A program made the position numbers and the translations under genes. A DNA stretch of 64,000 bases from Lanius collurio. Taxonomy: Eukaryota; Chordata; Aves; Passeriformes; Laniidae. Location: assembly GCA_020086605.1 (NCBI GenBank), contig JACBWW010000020.1, forward strand, positions 13,810,722-13,874,721. The letters run 5' to 3'. Shown here in pieces: positions 11,939 to 22,223 of the stretch. Positions within the stretch are counted from its first letter, which is position 1, and each line of letters opens with the position of its first letter. The notes below the pieces were generated by a model. The model saw nothing but the letters and a program-made list of their open reading frames with translations, had not been told where the DNA came from and searched no databases.

Positions 11939-12296
11939 GAATTTCGTTCTCCTCCAAGTCGAAGCTGGGGGCAACGAAGCTGGCCGGAGCCCCCACCCGA
12001 GCTGATCACTTTTAATAAAGGCTTAAAAAGGACCATCAGTCCTGCCGTTTTTATTTCACCCTCTGTCCTGGAGGGGACAGAGCACCCGACCTGGGCAGAG
12101 TTGGCGAGGTAAGAGATTAGGGCTTTCCATCCTGCTGGTTTTATCATGGACAGGGGGAAAGGGGATGCCAGGGGCGGAGCTGGGACAAACAACCAACCAG
12201 ATCAGAGCCCGGGCGGCTTGAACATTGGACAGACCCGACTCAGTCACATGGCAGGGACCCGGCCGGGGGGGGGGGCCATGGGGGTCCACCACAACA

Positions 12297-15200
12297 ATTT
12301 CTCATCTCTCCTTTTTTCTGCTACTCTCCTCCATCTTAAGAGTGGCTAGTGCTCCAGAGCTGATTTGAAGGAGCCTTTTATTTCGTCTCACAAGAAACTC
12401 ATCCTGTCTAAGGTAAGCTCTTCCAGCAGTCTCAGAGCACAGGCAGAGATTAATGCTTTCTGGGTGCTATTGTATAGCTGTCAAGTGTTCAGAAACCAGT
12501 CTAAGGATAGGGTTTGTGAAGTTATGACTGAAGAAACTGAAGACTGCAGGGGAGAAGCAGACTGGGGTCACCCCAGGGTGGCCTGGCACAACACAGTGCT
12601 TGGGAAGAGGCACAGTGTTGGACTACAGAGTGTATTACGCTAGTCAAGTGCTGCAATTTACATCTCTCACAACCCTTAGTTTAAAATCACACAGCTCATC
12701 TTGTTTCATTTTGTGCCTGTTAATCTGAGGAAAGCATTCTCTGGATGAATATATAAGTAGGTATGCAAGTCCTAATCACAGATCATCCAAGTATTACACC
12801 AAAATAAAAATTCATTATTACTAGCTATTACATGTATTATGCTAAATCATTGCACAGAATGAGGTCCTCTTGAAATGTATATTTTACATCTCTAGATAAA
12901 AGCACTAATCCTAAGAATGTTTAAGTTGACAAAACAAAGACAGAGAAAGGAAGCAGGGATTGTTCTCTTCTACAGGACTAGAAAGATGGATTATTCATGC
13001 CTATAGAGGAAGAAGGGTAGATTGCTAACACTGCCAAAAAAGCATTTGAGGGAAAGAAGACAGATACCAATTGCCCAGGTGCCAGTATCCTGTCTTTCTT
13101 ATCCATTGAGACAAGCTTTGCAAGCTTTCATGTCTTTCATAACCAGACAGTATATCTTTTAATTGCAAACTCAGACACCCTTGTCAACAATGATGTCCCT
13201 CCTACCTTTCTTTGTGAAAAGAGGAAGAAGTCACTCTCTGTTTGTCCTACTTCTACTGTGAAAGAAAGCATGCTATTGCTGTGCTTCTGACAGACACCAT
13301 CACTGTTTGGTGGGCACAGTTTTGCAGGGGAATGAAGTGAAGAATCATCAGCATCCTGGCAGACAGATCTGAAATCAAGGAAACCATGGCTGCACTCTTT
13401 AGAACTGAGACTCTCAAGGCAAGCCTTCAAAGCTACATTTTAGCAGCTTAACACTTCTACCTACAGACTTCCAGAAGAGCTCTTGCATTCTGTAGAGCTT
13501 GTTCTTTACCTGCTGGTGGAATTGGCTGTAGTTCAGGGCAAATGCAGAGTCACTGCTAGCAGTCAATACACGCAAAGGCAGTCCTTGGCAGAGCGGCCCT
13601 TTTCATCAGCCTGACCCTTTCATCTGCATTGCTTCTGTGTTACCCCTCTCCAGCTGGTCTTCATCTTAGGTCAAACCCAGGGTTCACATCTTTCAGTATG
13701 TGTCCACCTCAGAAGCCCTTAATTATTCCATATCCTAGCCAAAACATATGCTTCTTGTGGACAAGCAAGTACAACAACATAACTTTCCCTACCTTTATAT
13801 TAAGTAAAGAAAGATTTGGGGGATTTTTCTCCATTCCCAACTCAGCTCTGAGCTGCTCTGAATTTCTTTCATTTGCAAGTCTCCTGCTTGACTTTTGGGA
13901 TGTTTCAGCCCAGAGCTCCTGGCCCATGGACCTGGAGAGCAGCAGCTGACAGCCAGGTGCTGAGTAGTGCCTGGATTTAGACTTCCCCACATGCTGGGCT
14001 GCCTGACTTGCAGTTACCAAGACTCCTCACATAAGTGTTTAAATCAATCTGGCTGCAATTCAGAAACAAACAGATGCCTCTCTTCCTGCTCAAATCTTTA
14101 ACAGACCCAGGCCCTCTATAAAAGCTTTGCCTATTGATCCCTCTGATCTTCTAATTAAAGGCTGGGGCACTGTCATGCAGGAAGTGCTGCTCCAGACAAT
14201 TTACCAGAAGAGAAGAGGGGTTGTTACAGCCTTACACAGATCCCTGACACTCACTGCCCCTATAGTGGCCTCAGATACCTTGTGACACAGTGTACAGGTT
14301 CTGGCTGGGATGAAATTAGTTTTCTCCATAGCACCTGTCATAATGCTGTGTTTTGGATCTGTGCTAGGATTAGGATTTAGAGCAGCATAATCCTACCATT
14401 CCAGGGACGCATTTGTTCCCTCCACACCTTTGTCATCTGAGCCACAGCTTCAGTCCAGAGCTGCCATTAGGGCTAGGGCTGAGACCCACAAAGTTTATAG
14501 CTTCAGGGACACTGTCACAGCAGCAGGCATGCCAAGGGGAGCATGGCACTGCATCAACATTGCTCCATCCACATGCAAGGATGCTGCATTTGTGTGTAAA
14601 TCAGTCTCTCTCCAGCACACTGCTATGGCAAAACTGAGCTAACTGTAGGATTTACCTGAGGCAGCATTTAGTCTCAGGCAGGATTTACCCCCAAGCCAGC
14701 AGAGGAACTTACAGTAAGTCAGCACAGTTATCTCAAACACCTTCTACTCACTAATGCAGGCTAAATGCACATGTGCAATTACCAGGAGAATGGTGACATG
14801 TAGTAATCCTGTGGCTCCACCACTTGCACAACCACGTACCTGTATCCCACTGCCCTGGGTACCACCAGCCAGCTATGGACAATAATTGTTTGTTTTGAAG
14901 GTCAGGAGTAGGGAATTAAGGAGGTTTCCAGGAATGGGTTTGGAAACCTACCTTGGGAAGTGAGTCATTATAAAAAAAAAATGAAGAAAAGCCCAGGTCT
15001 GAGATGTTTGCTAGGCAGGTGAGGATACTGCAACAGAAGATGTGGACTTGGACTGCCTCAGGGCTTGGATTTTGGCAAGACAATAGGAAAATTATTTTCT
15101 AAAGAATGATATACAGCCTCAGCTTCCATTTCAGGAACTCTGCATTGTCTAAGGCCAGCTTTGCCTCCTTCACTACCTTGTTATAGGTACTTTTGTTTGG

Positions 15201-16364
15201 AGATTCCCTAACTCAGGAACAGGCCTTAACTATAGGTCTAGTTTTTCCTTATGTAAACCTTCATCTGGAATATGAAGGTAATAAGAGGGTAAATACTGAC
15301 ACCAAGACCTATAGCTAAGAGAAATAAATCTGCCAAAAGATCATATATGTAGCAAAGATTCCTCTGTCCACACTTTCTAGACTAGACATCTGAGAAAAAC
15401 CTTAACATTGTGAACAGTGTTGAACACCACAAGTACTATTATTACATTTGGACAGTGCAGAAAGTTCCCAAGTATGTCCATTTACTTTTCCAGGTGAGTT
15501 TTGATTTTATTGCAGTGATGGGAATGAATTGGGATAAATGTGTTAGGCACATCTATCTTGTGCTCTGAAGAAAGATGGTCTAGAGACTTTCTTCATCTTT
15601 GCAATAAGGTGGATGGGGACTGCATATGACACAGTACTCACTTCTTATGTGACTTTCTGGAGACAGGCACCTTTATGCAAGAGTAGCAGCATTAGAAGTT
15701 TGATATTGTTACACTTACTGTTTATTTTTAAATTAGTGCATTGATAGATTTGACAGGTTCTTCCATAGACACAGTTCTGCTATCACTTCCTGTATGCTGA
15801 ACATGGCACGCAGAGCCTGAAATTACACTTGTGCAACTGTTTGCAGTCTCTCTTAACAGCACAGACACGGGAGCCATCCCAGACATGACTAACCTAGGGA
15901 TCTAAGCACTGCCATTGCTGAGGCAGGCTGAAGTTATAACCACCATTTGCTGCTGCACAATTCAGATGTAGAATTTTCTTGGTTTTTTTAGCCTTCTCTT
16001 CTATAGGCTGCAAGATGAGTGCTTTGCCATCCTCTCAGAGGAGCTGCATGCAGTCTCTCCTACATGTCTGTCAGGGACCGTTAGCATTGGACTTGTTCAT
16101 TCAATATGCTTTGATATCCTTGCATCTTACAGTGCACTAAGTGTTCATCATAAAAGGAAAGATAGTCAAAGATACCATATATAGAATTAATATTCTGGGC
16201 CACTTTTACCTTGCTTATAGGCATCAAAGACTGTTTTCAGCTACAGTAAGGGGAAAAAAACCCAGAAATAAATTATACTGTCATTTACTGTGAAACATTC
16301 CCCTGTCCTCCACAGAAATCTTTGATTTTGAACAGTGTGTACTGCTCTTCCCTTTACTGTGATA
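12297..16364. other. Intergenic, no gene recognised
   Basis: No exon with splice borders, RNA gene or large repeat can be recognised. Short open frames at 12365-12643, 13137-13430 (minus) and 13629-14020 lack motifs and look like chance. Confidence 0.55.
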
Positions 16365-16367
16365 GAC

Positions 16368-16500
16368 TGAATCACAGGATCATGGGGACTTCAGAAAGGG
16401 TTCTCATCATATCCTAGACCAGCCTCCTGCTCAAGGCATGATCAGCTACAAGATCAGATGAGGTTGCTCAACGCTTTATCCTGGCTTTGGCCACAAAATA
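16368..16500 (-). mobile_element. CR1 LINE 3' fragment, inverted
   Basis: The plus strand begins 'gaatcacaggatcatgg' and continues with 'agaccagcctcctgctcaag' and 'gttgctcaacgctttatcc', the inverted complement of the CR1 3' region. The right border is uncertain and may reach about 16600. Confidence 0.65.
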
Positions 16501-17319
16501 CAAAACCTGCCTTGCTTATTCTGTTTTTTCTTCACTAGGTCTTCTAGAACTAGTGTGAGACTGCATCTTGAACCTTTCATGGCCCCATTTCAAAGAATAA
16601 ACTGTAGGCTTCTTTCCCAAGGCGTTCATTGTAAACCGTGTAACGTTGATGAATAGATCTCAGTTCAAAAACACGTGTGCAACTACCTGATGTGAATGAT
16701 TTCCCACTAAATTACCGAGAAATAGATCTAAAGTAAATTTAAATGTGCTTGAAATCAAGCAGGCACTTTGAAATTTTGCTGCACTGGGGTCCAATTATTC
16801 TGAAACACAGTGAAAAACCAAAGGAAGAAAGTCATCAAAACCAAACAGACTGCAGACATTCAGCTGACTCTTTTGTTCAGTATTTGCATTGTTTGAAAGA
16901 CAACTGTGAAGCATCTCGCTTATCCACAAGGCTCCCATCAGGCTGTTTACCAGTAAAATCTAAAAAGCTGTTGGGAGTCCACGTGATTTCTAGTCTTTTG
17001 AGCAGGTTGGTTTTGTTTCCTTGTTCAGACACGTTCTAGTCCAAAGACATTGTGCGCAGAAACTGTCAGGTCATGAATAAATGATAAAAAGCCCGCTATT
17101 TTTTAACCAGCTTCACTGGACTGGTTCAGGGCTTGGTCCAAACTGCAGACATACAATCAGCACACAGGAGACTTTCATGTCTGATTTGTCATACTGGAAA
17201 TTTAAAAATAAGTGTTTAATGATTTTGTTGAATATCAAAACCATTGTATACTTTATGCAACACACAGAGAAGAGGGTCTGATGCTTAGGAGCGGTCAGGC
17301 ACACATATGTAGACATGGG
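16501..17319. other. Distal upstream region of UCHL1, no gene seen
   Basis: AT-rich sequence leading into the UCHL1 CpG island. The open frame at 16743-17039 has no recognisable motif. I could not identify an RE1/NRSF-type silencer by eye. Confidence 0.5.
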
Positions 17320-17637
17320 CTTTCGGGATGCACGGAGCCCAGGGGCTGGGCTGATGGTGGAGGAGAAACCTGTTGCCCTGGGTGATGCCAGCCGCTTGCC
17401 CACGCTGCCGGCCCGCTTCCAGCACTTTCTCCACACCAACGTCAGGGAGCCGGGGTCCCCCTGGCCGGCGGCAGCGCCCCGCTCCCGCGGAGGTGGCGCG
17501 ACCCGGGCCCTGCAGCCCCGGCCGGGCTCCCCCGGCCCCGCGCACCGCGGGCTCTCCGCCCGCGCCCCCCCGCGCTTCGGCCGTGCCCTGCTCCTCCCTC
17601 TCCCCCCGCCGCCGCGCGGAGTGGGCCAGCCCGCCCC

Positions 17638-17645
17638 TATATAAG
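17638..17645 (+). promoter_or_regulatory. UCHL1: UCHL1 TATA box (TATATAAG)
   Basis: A clear TATATAAG lies 116 bases upstream of the start codon, straight after a GC box. It places the transcription start at roughly 17668-17672 and gives a 5' UTR of about 90 bases with no upstream ATG. Confidence 0.8.
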
Positions 17646-17760
17646 AGCCGGGTGGGCGGCTCCGCGCCCCAGCGTCGCCAGCGGCTCGGCAGCGGAACTG
17701 CCGCGGGGGACATCGTCGTGCGTGGGGCACAGCCTGCCTTCTTCCCGCCGCCCTGCAGCC

Positions 17761-17793
17761 ATGGCCTGGCAGCCGATGGAGATCAACCCCGAG
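17761..17793 (+). CDS. UCHL1: UCHL1 coding exon 1
   Basis: Encodes [11 protein letters not shown], where human has MQLKPMEINPE. It is followed by a GTGCGC donor at 17794. Phase 0. Confidence 0.96.
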
Positions 17794-20700
17794 GTGCGCG
17801 AGGGGCGGCGAGGACAGGGCTGGGCTGCGGGGCGGGTGGTGGGGCGCCGTTTCTCACCGGCACTCACGCTTTCTTCCTCCCTTCCCCCTCCTCCCCCCCA
17901 TTGTCTTCCAGATGCTGAACAAAGTGAGTTGCCGCCGCCAGAGCACCGCCGCGGGCGGGAGGGCGCCGTCCCTTCCCCCTTCATCTGCCGGGGACCGCCA
18001 GCCGCGGTGACGGTGCCCCTGCGCGGGGCGCGGCCGCACCTGCGGAGCGGCGCTTCCCTGCATCCCTCGGCATCTCGCCTTGCTGGGTGCGGCCGCACCT
18101 GCGGAGCAGCGCCTCCCTCCATCCTTCGGCATCCCGCCCCGCCGGGGCGCGGAGCAGCGCCTCCCTCCATCCCTTGGCATCCCGCCCCGCCGGGGCGCGG
18201 AGCAGCGCCTCCCTCCATCCCTCGGCATCCCGCCCCGCCGGGGCGCGGAGCAGCGCCTCCCTCCATCCCTCGGCATCCCGCCCCGCCGGGGCGCGGAGCA
18301 GCGCCTCCCTCCATCCCTTGGCATCCCGCCCCGCCGGGGCGCGGAGCGGCGCCGAGCCCGTGCGGCCCGGGGCGGGCGCGGCCGGCAGGTGGCGCGGCGG
18401 GGACGCGCGTTGTGCTGTGTCACCGGGCGCGGCGGGGCTGGGGCGGCCGCGCCCCGCGGGTACGGGCGTGTCGCGGCCGGGACACCTGCTCTCTGTGCCC
18501 CGTGCAGGTGCTGTCCCGCCTCGGGGTGGGTCCTGGCTGGCGCTTCGTGGACGTGCTGGGCTTCGAGGATGAGGCATTGCGCGCCGTGCCGACCCCGGCC
18601 TGTGCGCTGCTCCTGCTGTTCCCGCTCACGGAGCAGGTGGGTGTCCCCTCCCGCACAGGGTAGCACTGGCTGCCGCCAGGAGTGTGGCTGTCGCCCACCC
18701 AAGCATCAGATGGTTGGGCATGGATGGGGCTTGGCACTGGTGCGGTGTTGTTCTTGGTCCCAGCCTCCAAATAGCCTCAACTGAAACGAGCTGAGCAACT
18801 GAACGAGGGCTTTCATTCCATCCCAGTGTTCCTTGCTTTGTATATCAGACTGAGGGGAAAAAACATGAGCACGCTTGAGTCCATTACCATGCTGAATCAT
18901 TGGATCTGGAGAGGCCTACATTACTTCTTTAATACATTAATATTTATATATTCAGTCCACTTGATGCTAAAGATGGGCTTTGAAATCAAGTTTAAGTAAC
19001 AGGTTCTTAAAAGGAAGGATTATAACCTTACAATAGTGATGGATTTTACAGTTGTTTATATGTTGTTCTGATGGCAAGGGGCTCGTGATGGTAAATAATT
19101 CTAAAGGTTCAAAGGCCTATGGTAGAGACATGCTGAGTGGTCTTGTTCAATGGACTGAAGCTACTGGGAAAGGATCTAAAAGGGCCAATCCATTATATTT
19201 CCCACACCAAGCTATTTCCAGTGTATGGCACAGATGGAGAAGCTAAGAACAGTGCCTTTGGATATCACTGAGTCATGAAGGTAGTCCATTAAGTGTTGGC
19301 CTGAATCCAGTTTAGACATATGGTGCTTTATTAGTACCACAGAGACAACTTTCTGAGTAAATCTTTGTCCATTCCTGATACTGATTCTCCTGCACAACAA
19401 CTTACTTGTCCAGTGCTTTGCACAATACAAAGGTAGGACTGGGATGAAATGCCTGAAAAAGTTCTGTATTTACAGCATGAGAACTTCAGGAAGCAACAGA
19501 CCGAGAGAATAAAGGACCAGGAGATCAGTTCCAAGGTGTATTTCATGAAGCAGACTGTCAGTAACTCCTGTGGGACAATTGGTCTGATACATGCAGTTGC
19601 TAATAACAAGGACAAGTTGAAACTTGGTGAGTATCAATGTTCTGGAGTGCTTGAATTTCCTTTTTTTTTTTTTTTTTTTTGACAGCAGATTGCATGGGTA
19701 TGGGCTTTTGGTGGGGCTTTCATGGAAGCCAGGTTAAGGCATGCTGTTTCAGTTGGTAAGTGGGTCATCCAGCTTTTGGAGAGGGGCATGTAGACTGCCT
19801 CAAGTCCAAGAAGGGAATGTGCTTTGACTCCTGTCTGGTAGCTGCAGAGGTATTGTTCTGCTAAGCAATGCAAGAGGAAAAGGGCCCATAGCAGGACTGA
19901 CCAAAGGCTGTCTGTAGTTAGGAAGTACTGTGTTCAGAAGTAGTTATTGACATTAAGCCTGATGTCAATAGAAGAGATGGAGTTATTCATGCTACTTATG
20001 TCTAATGTAAATCAATGTGCTCAGACTAACCTGTAAATCAGTCTAAAACATGTTTTCTTTTTGCTGGAGAAGTTGTGTAGATAAGAGTTTGTAAGATTTT
20101 TCCTACTGAGGTAATAGTTCTGATGGTTTCTTTACTATAGAAAAAGATTCTTTTCTTCCTCAAAGACTAGAGATCTGCAAAATATGACTACTGTGGGATT
20201 CCTTTTTATACGGAGGAAAACATATGGGAGGCATAATGAGCATTTAAGCATAGTTTTGCTTTGTTCTTCTTGAAAAGGATTCACTGAATTAACACACTCT
20301 TGATGAGGGAAGCTAGAAGTACTGCACTACTAATACGTGTTCTGGAAAACCAAAGTAAGCCCGTCATGAGCAAGTGCTGCCTTCATTTGAAGGCAGTGAG
20401 ACAATATCAGCTACCCATATTTTGGTAGTTATGTGTCCTTACATATGGTAACTTTCTTGAATTTCTTCAAACAGGATTGAACATTTCTGCCAAATGTGCA
20501 GTGCAGAAATCAGAAAAGCTAAATCCCATCTGAAAGTGATTTTCAAGAAAACCATCCAGAGTGCCCTGAAGCACTCTTCCCTGAAACAACTCTGGTTGTT
20601 TGTGTAGATTGTTACTAATATCCTCTGGATAAATAGCTTACTTTAAGTGGTAGTTATAATGTGCTTATGTTGGAGATAGTTACAGGCTGAATGCAAGGAC

Positions 20701-22223
20701 TTGTAGTTAGTGCAAAAAGCATTGATTACAGTGGGCTGCATCTAAACTGTGACTGATGCTTTACCTGTACTGAATAAAATGTTTGGTCATCCTGTGCAGA
20801 TGAGGGGTCTGCCCTGAAGAAGTTTCTTGATGAAACAGCTGATTTGTCTCCTGAAGAAAGAGCTAAGCATTTGGCAAATAATAAGGTATATGATCTACAC
20901 AAACTGCTGAGGGCTGTCAGCACCTAAAGATGTAGTAACCTGTATCTGCTTTCTCTTAAGGCTATACAAGAAGTCCACAATTCTGTTGCGCAAGAAGGCC
21001 AATGTCGGGTAAGATGTGAATGTGTAAAATCTTGGGAAAAGTGTTTACAATGAAGGTGGAAGAGCAACATTTTTTGTCTGTCATATAGCTGTTACAGTTC
21101 ATGAGGAAAGAGAAATGAGTGACTCATGGGTGGATACTTGTTCAGGATTTCTTCCTCAAACTTGGATGGAAAATTTGGGTCCAGACCCATCTGAAAATAC
21201 GACGATACTTAAATTTTTCTGGTGCTTGACCTCGTAGAGGTCCTGCTGCAGACCTCTTCAGCTGAACTTAAGTTTTCAGTCATTTCATTGTTGAAGTGTC
21301 CTCTGTTCTGTAGTCACAAATCGGGTTTGCAGTACTGGCTTCAATCTAACAAATATATCTGATGGTATCTCTTAAGGTTGAGGACAACAGTGTGAACTTC
21401 CACTTCATCCTGTTTGTCAATGTGGATGGACACCTGTATGAATTGGGTAAGGTCCTGTGAACTCTGCAGTTAGACTGGGCCTACTTCACACTGCACACCA
21501 GTGTTGGGGGCTCAGGCAAGGTACTTTGTGCTAATTAAACTGTTTGCTGAGGCTCTCAGAGCCAAAACACAACTTCTACCTTCACCTGAAGATTTTAACT
21601 GAAAATGGGTTGCACTGAAGGCCTAAAGCATGTTGTCACTGGTAGAGCTGAGAAGACTGTTTCCATCTCACTCAGACTATTGACAATTTGTTCTGACTTT
21701 CCAAATATCATCATATGTGTGCTTGTTTGGGTCCACTATGCTCAGTTCTGCTAATTCAGAAGTATTTCTTTCACAGATGGCCGTATGCCATTTCCTGTAA
21801 ACCATGGCACAAGCTCGGATGACTTGCTGTTGAAGGTAAGACTTCTCCCTTGCTGCTTGTTTCCCTGAAAGCAAGGCTTATAAAAAGGTGAGAAGTCTGC
21901 ATTTGTTGTATAGTGGTTGTACCTACTTGCTGTGCAAGCCTGTGCTTCAATCTGCTAAATTTATGACAACTAAAGGTATTATCCCCCAGAGCTAGATACT
22001 TGTTTAGTGTATTTATTAGCTAGTGTTACAAGACTATGTAACTTAGTTGGTGGGGCTCAGAGAGGAACTGCAAAGACTTGTTCTCTACAGCAAGTGTATT
22101 TGGTAGTCTAAGCAGCTGTATGTTTTTATCCCCAAGGATTCTGCTAAGATCTGCAGACAATTTACAGAACGTGAAAAAGGAGAAGTTCGTTTTTCTGCTG
22201 TGGCTTTCTGCAAGTCTGCCTAA
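17761..22223 (+). CDS. UCHL1: UCHL1, ubiquitin carboxyl-terminal hydrolase L1 (9 exons, complete)
   Basis: Cytosolic cysteine protease of the UCH (peptidase C12) family. It releases ubiquitin from small C-terminal adducts and helps keep free ubiquitin available in neurons. Joined coding exons: 17761-17793, 17912-17923, 18508-18636, 19476-19626, 20800-20885, 20961-21008, 21377-21446, 21777-21835, 22137-22223. All introns are GT-AG and all phases fit, giving 224 residues (human 223). Catalytic residues are present: Gln84 (oxyanion), Cys90 in NSCGTIGL, His162 in NFHF and Asp177 in ELDGRMPFP; the last two are shifted by one from human 161/176 by one extra residue near 157. Ser18, Ile93 and Cys152 match human. 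The C-terminus is CKSA, comparable to human CKAA. The start has a good Kozak context (GCAGCCATGG). Neighbour order APBB2-UCHL1-LIMCH1 agrees with other vertebrates. Identification is secure; paralogue UCHL3 differs in sequence and location. Confidence 0.98.
17912..17923 (+). CDS. UCHL1: UCHL1 coding exon 2, a 12-nt microexon
   Basis: Encodes only MLNK. It is bounded by CAG at 17909-17911 and GTGAGT at 17924. The four residues match vertebrate UCHL1 exactly and the human gene has the same tiny exon. Intron 1 before it is only 118 bases. Confidence 0.95.
18042..18351. repeat. 48-bp GC-rich minisatellite in UCHL1 intron 2
   Basis: Five head-to-tail 48-base units start at 18101, 18149, 18197, 18245 and 18293. 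A partial unit follows at 18341 and a diverged copy precedes at 18042. Units begin GCGGAGCAGCG and end CCGCCGGGGC. The only differences among the five are two C/T positions (unit positions 25 and 27); units 2 and 5 are identical, as are 3 and 4. Because 48 is divisible by 3, the array stays open in several frames on both strands. Confidence 0.97.
18508..18636 (+). CDS. UCHL1: UCHL1 coding exon 3
   Basis: 43 codons from VLSRLGV to FPLTEQ, the N-terminal part of the UCH fold with WRFVDVLG and the hydrophobic [10 protein letters not shown] strand. Acceptor GTGCAG ends at 18507; donor GTGGGT starts at 18637. Confidence 0.97.
19476..19626 (+). CDS. UCHL1: UCHL1 coding exon 4 (catalytic Cys90)
   Basis: Starts HENFRKQQ and carries VYFMKQT (Gln84) and [15 protein letters not shown] (Cys90). 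It ends after the first base of an Asp codon, so the donor GTGAGT at 19627 splits that codon. Acceptor TTTACAG. Confidence 0.98.
19661..19680. repeat. 20-base T run in UCHL1 intron 4
   Basis: A pure T homopolymer 34 bases past the exon 4 donor. Its length is probably polymorphic or subject to sequencing error. Confidence 0.9.
20800..20885 (+). CDS. UCHL1: UCHL1 coding exon 5
   Basis: Completes the split Asp and encodes [20 protein letters not shown] onward to NNK, the helical segment after the catalytic cysteine. Acceptor GTGCAG; donor GTATAT at 20886. The following intron is only 75 bases. Confidence 0.95.
20961..21008 (+). CDS. UCHL1: UCHL1 coding exon 6
   Basis: Sixteen codons, [16 protein letters not shown]. 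They form part of the crossover-loop region that covers the UCH active site and include Cys152. Donor GTAAGA. Confidence 0.95.
21377..21446 (+). CDS. UCHL1: UCHL1 coding exon 7 (catalytic His162)
   Basis: Encodes [20 protein letters not shown] to YEL plus one base of the next codon. Human has VDDKVNFHF, so this protein carries one extra residue between exon start and catalytic His. Donor GTAAGG at 21447. Confidence 0.96.
21777..21835 (+). CDS. UCHL1: UCHL1 coding exon 8 (catalytic Asp177)
   Basis: Completes the Asp of [11 protein letters not shown], the catalytic-triad aspartate, and runs to LLLK. Acceptor TTTCACAG; donor GTAAGA at 21836. Confidence 0.96.
22137..22223 (+). CDS. UCHL1: UCHL1 coding exon 9 and stop
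   Basis: Encodes [20 protein letters not shown] then AVAFCKSA, ending in TAA at 22221-22223. Acceptor CCCCAAG. The CKSA end keeps the cysteine four residues from the terminus that in human UCHL1 has been proposed as a farnesylation site. Confidence 0.97.
   Translation, partial: DSAKICRQFTEREKGEVRFSAVAFCKSA

Larger units (their letters stand above)
11314..12296 (-). mobile_element. Endogenous retrovirus/LTR-derived block
   Basis: Read on the minus strand, 12296 downwards has an LTR-like layout: TGTGGTGG start, CCAAT box (12224-12228), GC box, ATAAAA TATA-like box (12139-12144), then AATAAA (12050-12055) about 90 bases on. A TGGGGGCTC at 11995-11987 matches the first nine bases of a proline-tRNA primer site. 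An alternative reading is a solo LTR at 11314-12058 with TG...CA ends and a flanking CCCTC direct repeat (11309-11313, 12059-12063). The two readings may reflect two overlapping elements. No gag, pol or env coding is left. The LTR character is well supported; borders and orientation are not. Confidence 0.55.
17320..18520 (+). promoter_or_regulatory. UCHL1: UCHL1 CpG island promoter
   Basis: GC- and CpG-rich block covering the core promoter, exons 1-2 and intron 2 up to exon 3. A CCGCCCC GC box (17631-17637) abuts the TATA box. The island gives rise to many long open frames on both strands that are base-composition artefacts. Mammalian UCHL1 is strongly expressed in neurons and gonad from a CpG-island promoter; tissue control here cannot be read from the sequence alone. 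Confidence 0.8.

Noticed and set aside
11519..12192. Minus-strand frames of 151 and 115 aa
   Set aside because: They cross LTR-type regulatory sequence and show no Gag, Pol, Env or host-protein similarity.
17320..17760. RE1/NRSF silencer in the UCHL1 promoter
   Set aside because: I searched by eye for the two half-sites and found no convincing match.
17637..18784. Long frames on both strands (up to 313 aa) with repeated ~16-residue blocks
   Set aside because: They are read through the 48-bp minisatellite and the UCHL1 CpG island. The periodic peptide repeats come from the DNA repeat; the real exons 1-3 are in different, spliced pieces.
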